Positions 10,701-11,055 of a DNA stretch of 11,055 bases are shown here, piece by piece. The stretch lies in NCBI GenBank assembly GCA_946612175.1, contig CAMOEO010000072.1, forward strand, positions 1 to 11,055, in the 5' to 3' direction. Every line of letters begins with the position of its first letter. The stretch's first letter is position 1. Both the position numbers and the translations under genes were made by a program. The DNA comes from an uncultured Verrucomicrobiota bacterium. GTDB taxonomy: Bacteria; Verrucomicrobiota; Kiritimatiellia; RFP12; UBA3636. Under the pieces are notes generated by a model. It was not told the origin of the DNA, ran no database searches, and saw nothing but the letters and a program-made list of their open reading frames with translations.

Positions 10701-11055
10701 ATGTCCGCCCCCTCCGATCCTTCCCCCGATCCCTCCACCCTTTCCGCCGCCGCCAGTCCTGACGGCCGGGCTCTGCCCCGGCCGGAGGAGGACGACGCCT
10801 CCTTCGCCGCCGCCTCCCACGTCTCCGAGGACCAGGACTACGGCGCCTCCCAGATCCAGGTCCTCGAGGGCATGGAGGCCGTCCGCAAGCGTCCCGCCAT
10901 GTACATCGGCGACACGTTCGAGCGCGGCTACCACCACTGCGTCTACGAGGTCGTCGACAACTCGATCGACGAGGCCATGGCCGGCTTCTGCACGCACGTC
11001 GACGTCACGCTCAACGCCGACGGCTCCTGCACCGTGCGCGACGACGGCCGCGGCA
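10701..11055 (+). CDS. gyrB: DNA gyrase subunit B, N-terminal part (cut by window end)
   Basis: The first 118 codons are present. GyrB carries the ATPase that drives negative supercoiling by gyrase. Residues 51-71 (QIQVLEGMEAVRKRPAMYIGD) and 81-94 (VYEVVDNSIDEAMA) are the hallmark start of the GHKL ATPase domain. E83 and N87 match the catalytic glutamate and magnesium-binding asparagine, and DDGRG (114-118) is the adenine-binding motif. About 50 residues rich in Pro, Ser, Ala and acidic residues precede the conserved part, whereas E. coli GyrB has about a dozen. No in-frame ATG or GTG offers a shorter start. The ParE subunit of topoisomerase IV begins similarly, but a single B subunit of the GyrB type is the simpler reading. 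The promoter and leader lie directly upstream. Confidence 0.9.
   Translation, partial: MSAPSDPSPDPSTLSAAASPDGRALPRPEEDDASFAAASHVSEDQDYGASQIQVLEGMEAVRKRPAMYIGDTFERGYHHCVYEVVDNSIDEAMAGFCTHVDVTLNADGSCTVRDDGRG

Overview
The window is very GC-rich and densely coded. It looks like a chromosomal stretch of a free-living or host-associated bacterium. The best guess at lineage is the Planctomycetes-Verrucomicrobia-Kiritimatiellota-Lentisphaerae group. This rests on the remembered look of the GyrB start (RKRPAMYIGDT, then VYEVVDNSIDEAMAGFC), on the GspE/PilT proteins and on the short-chain epimerase; it is an inference, not a search result. There is no sign of a phage, plasmid, insertion sequence or CRISPR array. 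No gap between genes exceeds about 185 bases.

Layout. (1) Positions 1-44 may hold the start of a gene leaving the window on the minus strand. (2) 128-2347, plus strand: a PP-loop ATPase related to tRNA thiolation enzymes, then a protein with two PAS domains and no recognisable output domain, probably one transcript. (3) 2494-7146, plus strand: three secretion/pilus ATPases in a row (GspE/PilB type, PilT type, second GspE/PilB type), behind one good promoter and a long C-rich leader. (4) 7187-7263, minus strand: tRNA-Arg(UCU) with encoded CCA and its own promoter, back to back with the promoter of the next gene. (5) 7448-7972, plus strand: an unrecognised 174-residue protein with its own promoter and a textbook intrinsic terminator. 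(6) 8068-10525, minus strand: an NAD-dependent epimerase-like gene followed 4 bases later by rimO. (7) 10701 to the window end, plus strand: the start of gyrB, divergent from the epimerase.

How the genes relate. The three ATPases would power a type IV pilus or type II secretion machine: the GspE/PilB proteins drive pilin assembly and PilT drives retraction. The inner-membrane platform (PilC/GspF), pilins and secretin are not here. The PP-loop protein, the tRNA and RimO all belong to translation or its modification, but they lie in separate transcription units.

Regulatory signals are unusually readable. Several promoters share TTG-N3, a 16-18 base spacer and an extended -10 (TGn followed by TAnAAT-like). 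One promoter appears to give a leaderless or nearly leaderless mRNA. Two ATPase genes lack a Shine-Dalgarno sequence and instead follow short repeats of GACC. The gyrB promoter overlaps a perfect 13-bp inverted repeat made mostly of alternating CG.

I do not see a clearly new defence or mobile system. The best leads are the three-ATPase cluster without a platform gene, the GACC-repeat leaders, the gyrB promoter palindrome and the unrecognised 174-residue protein.
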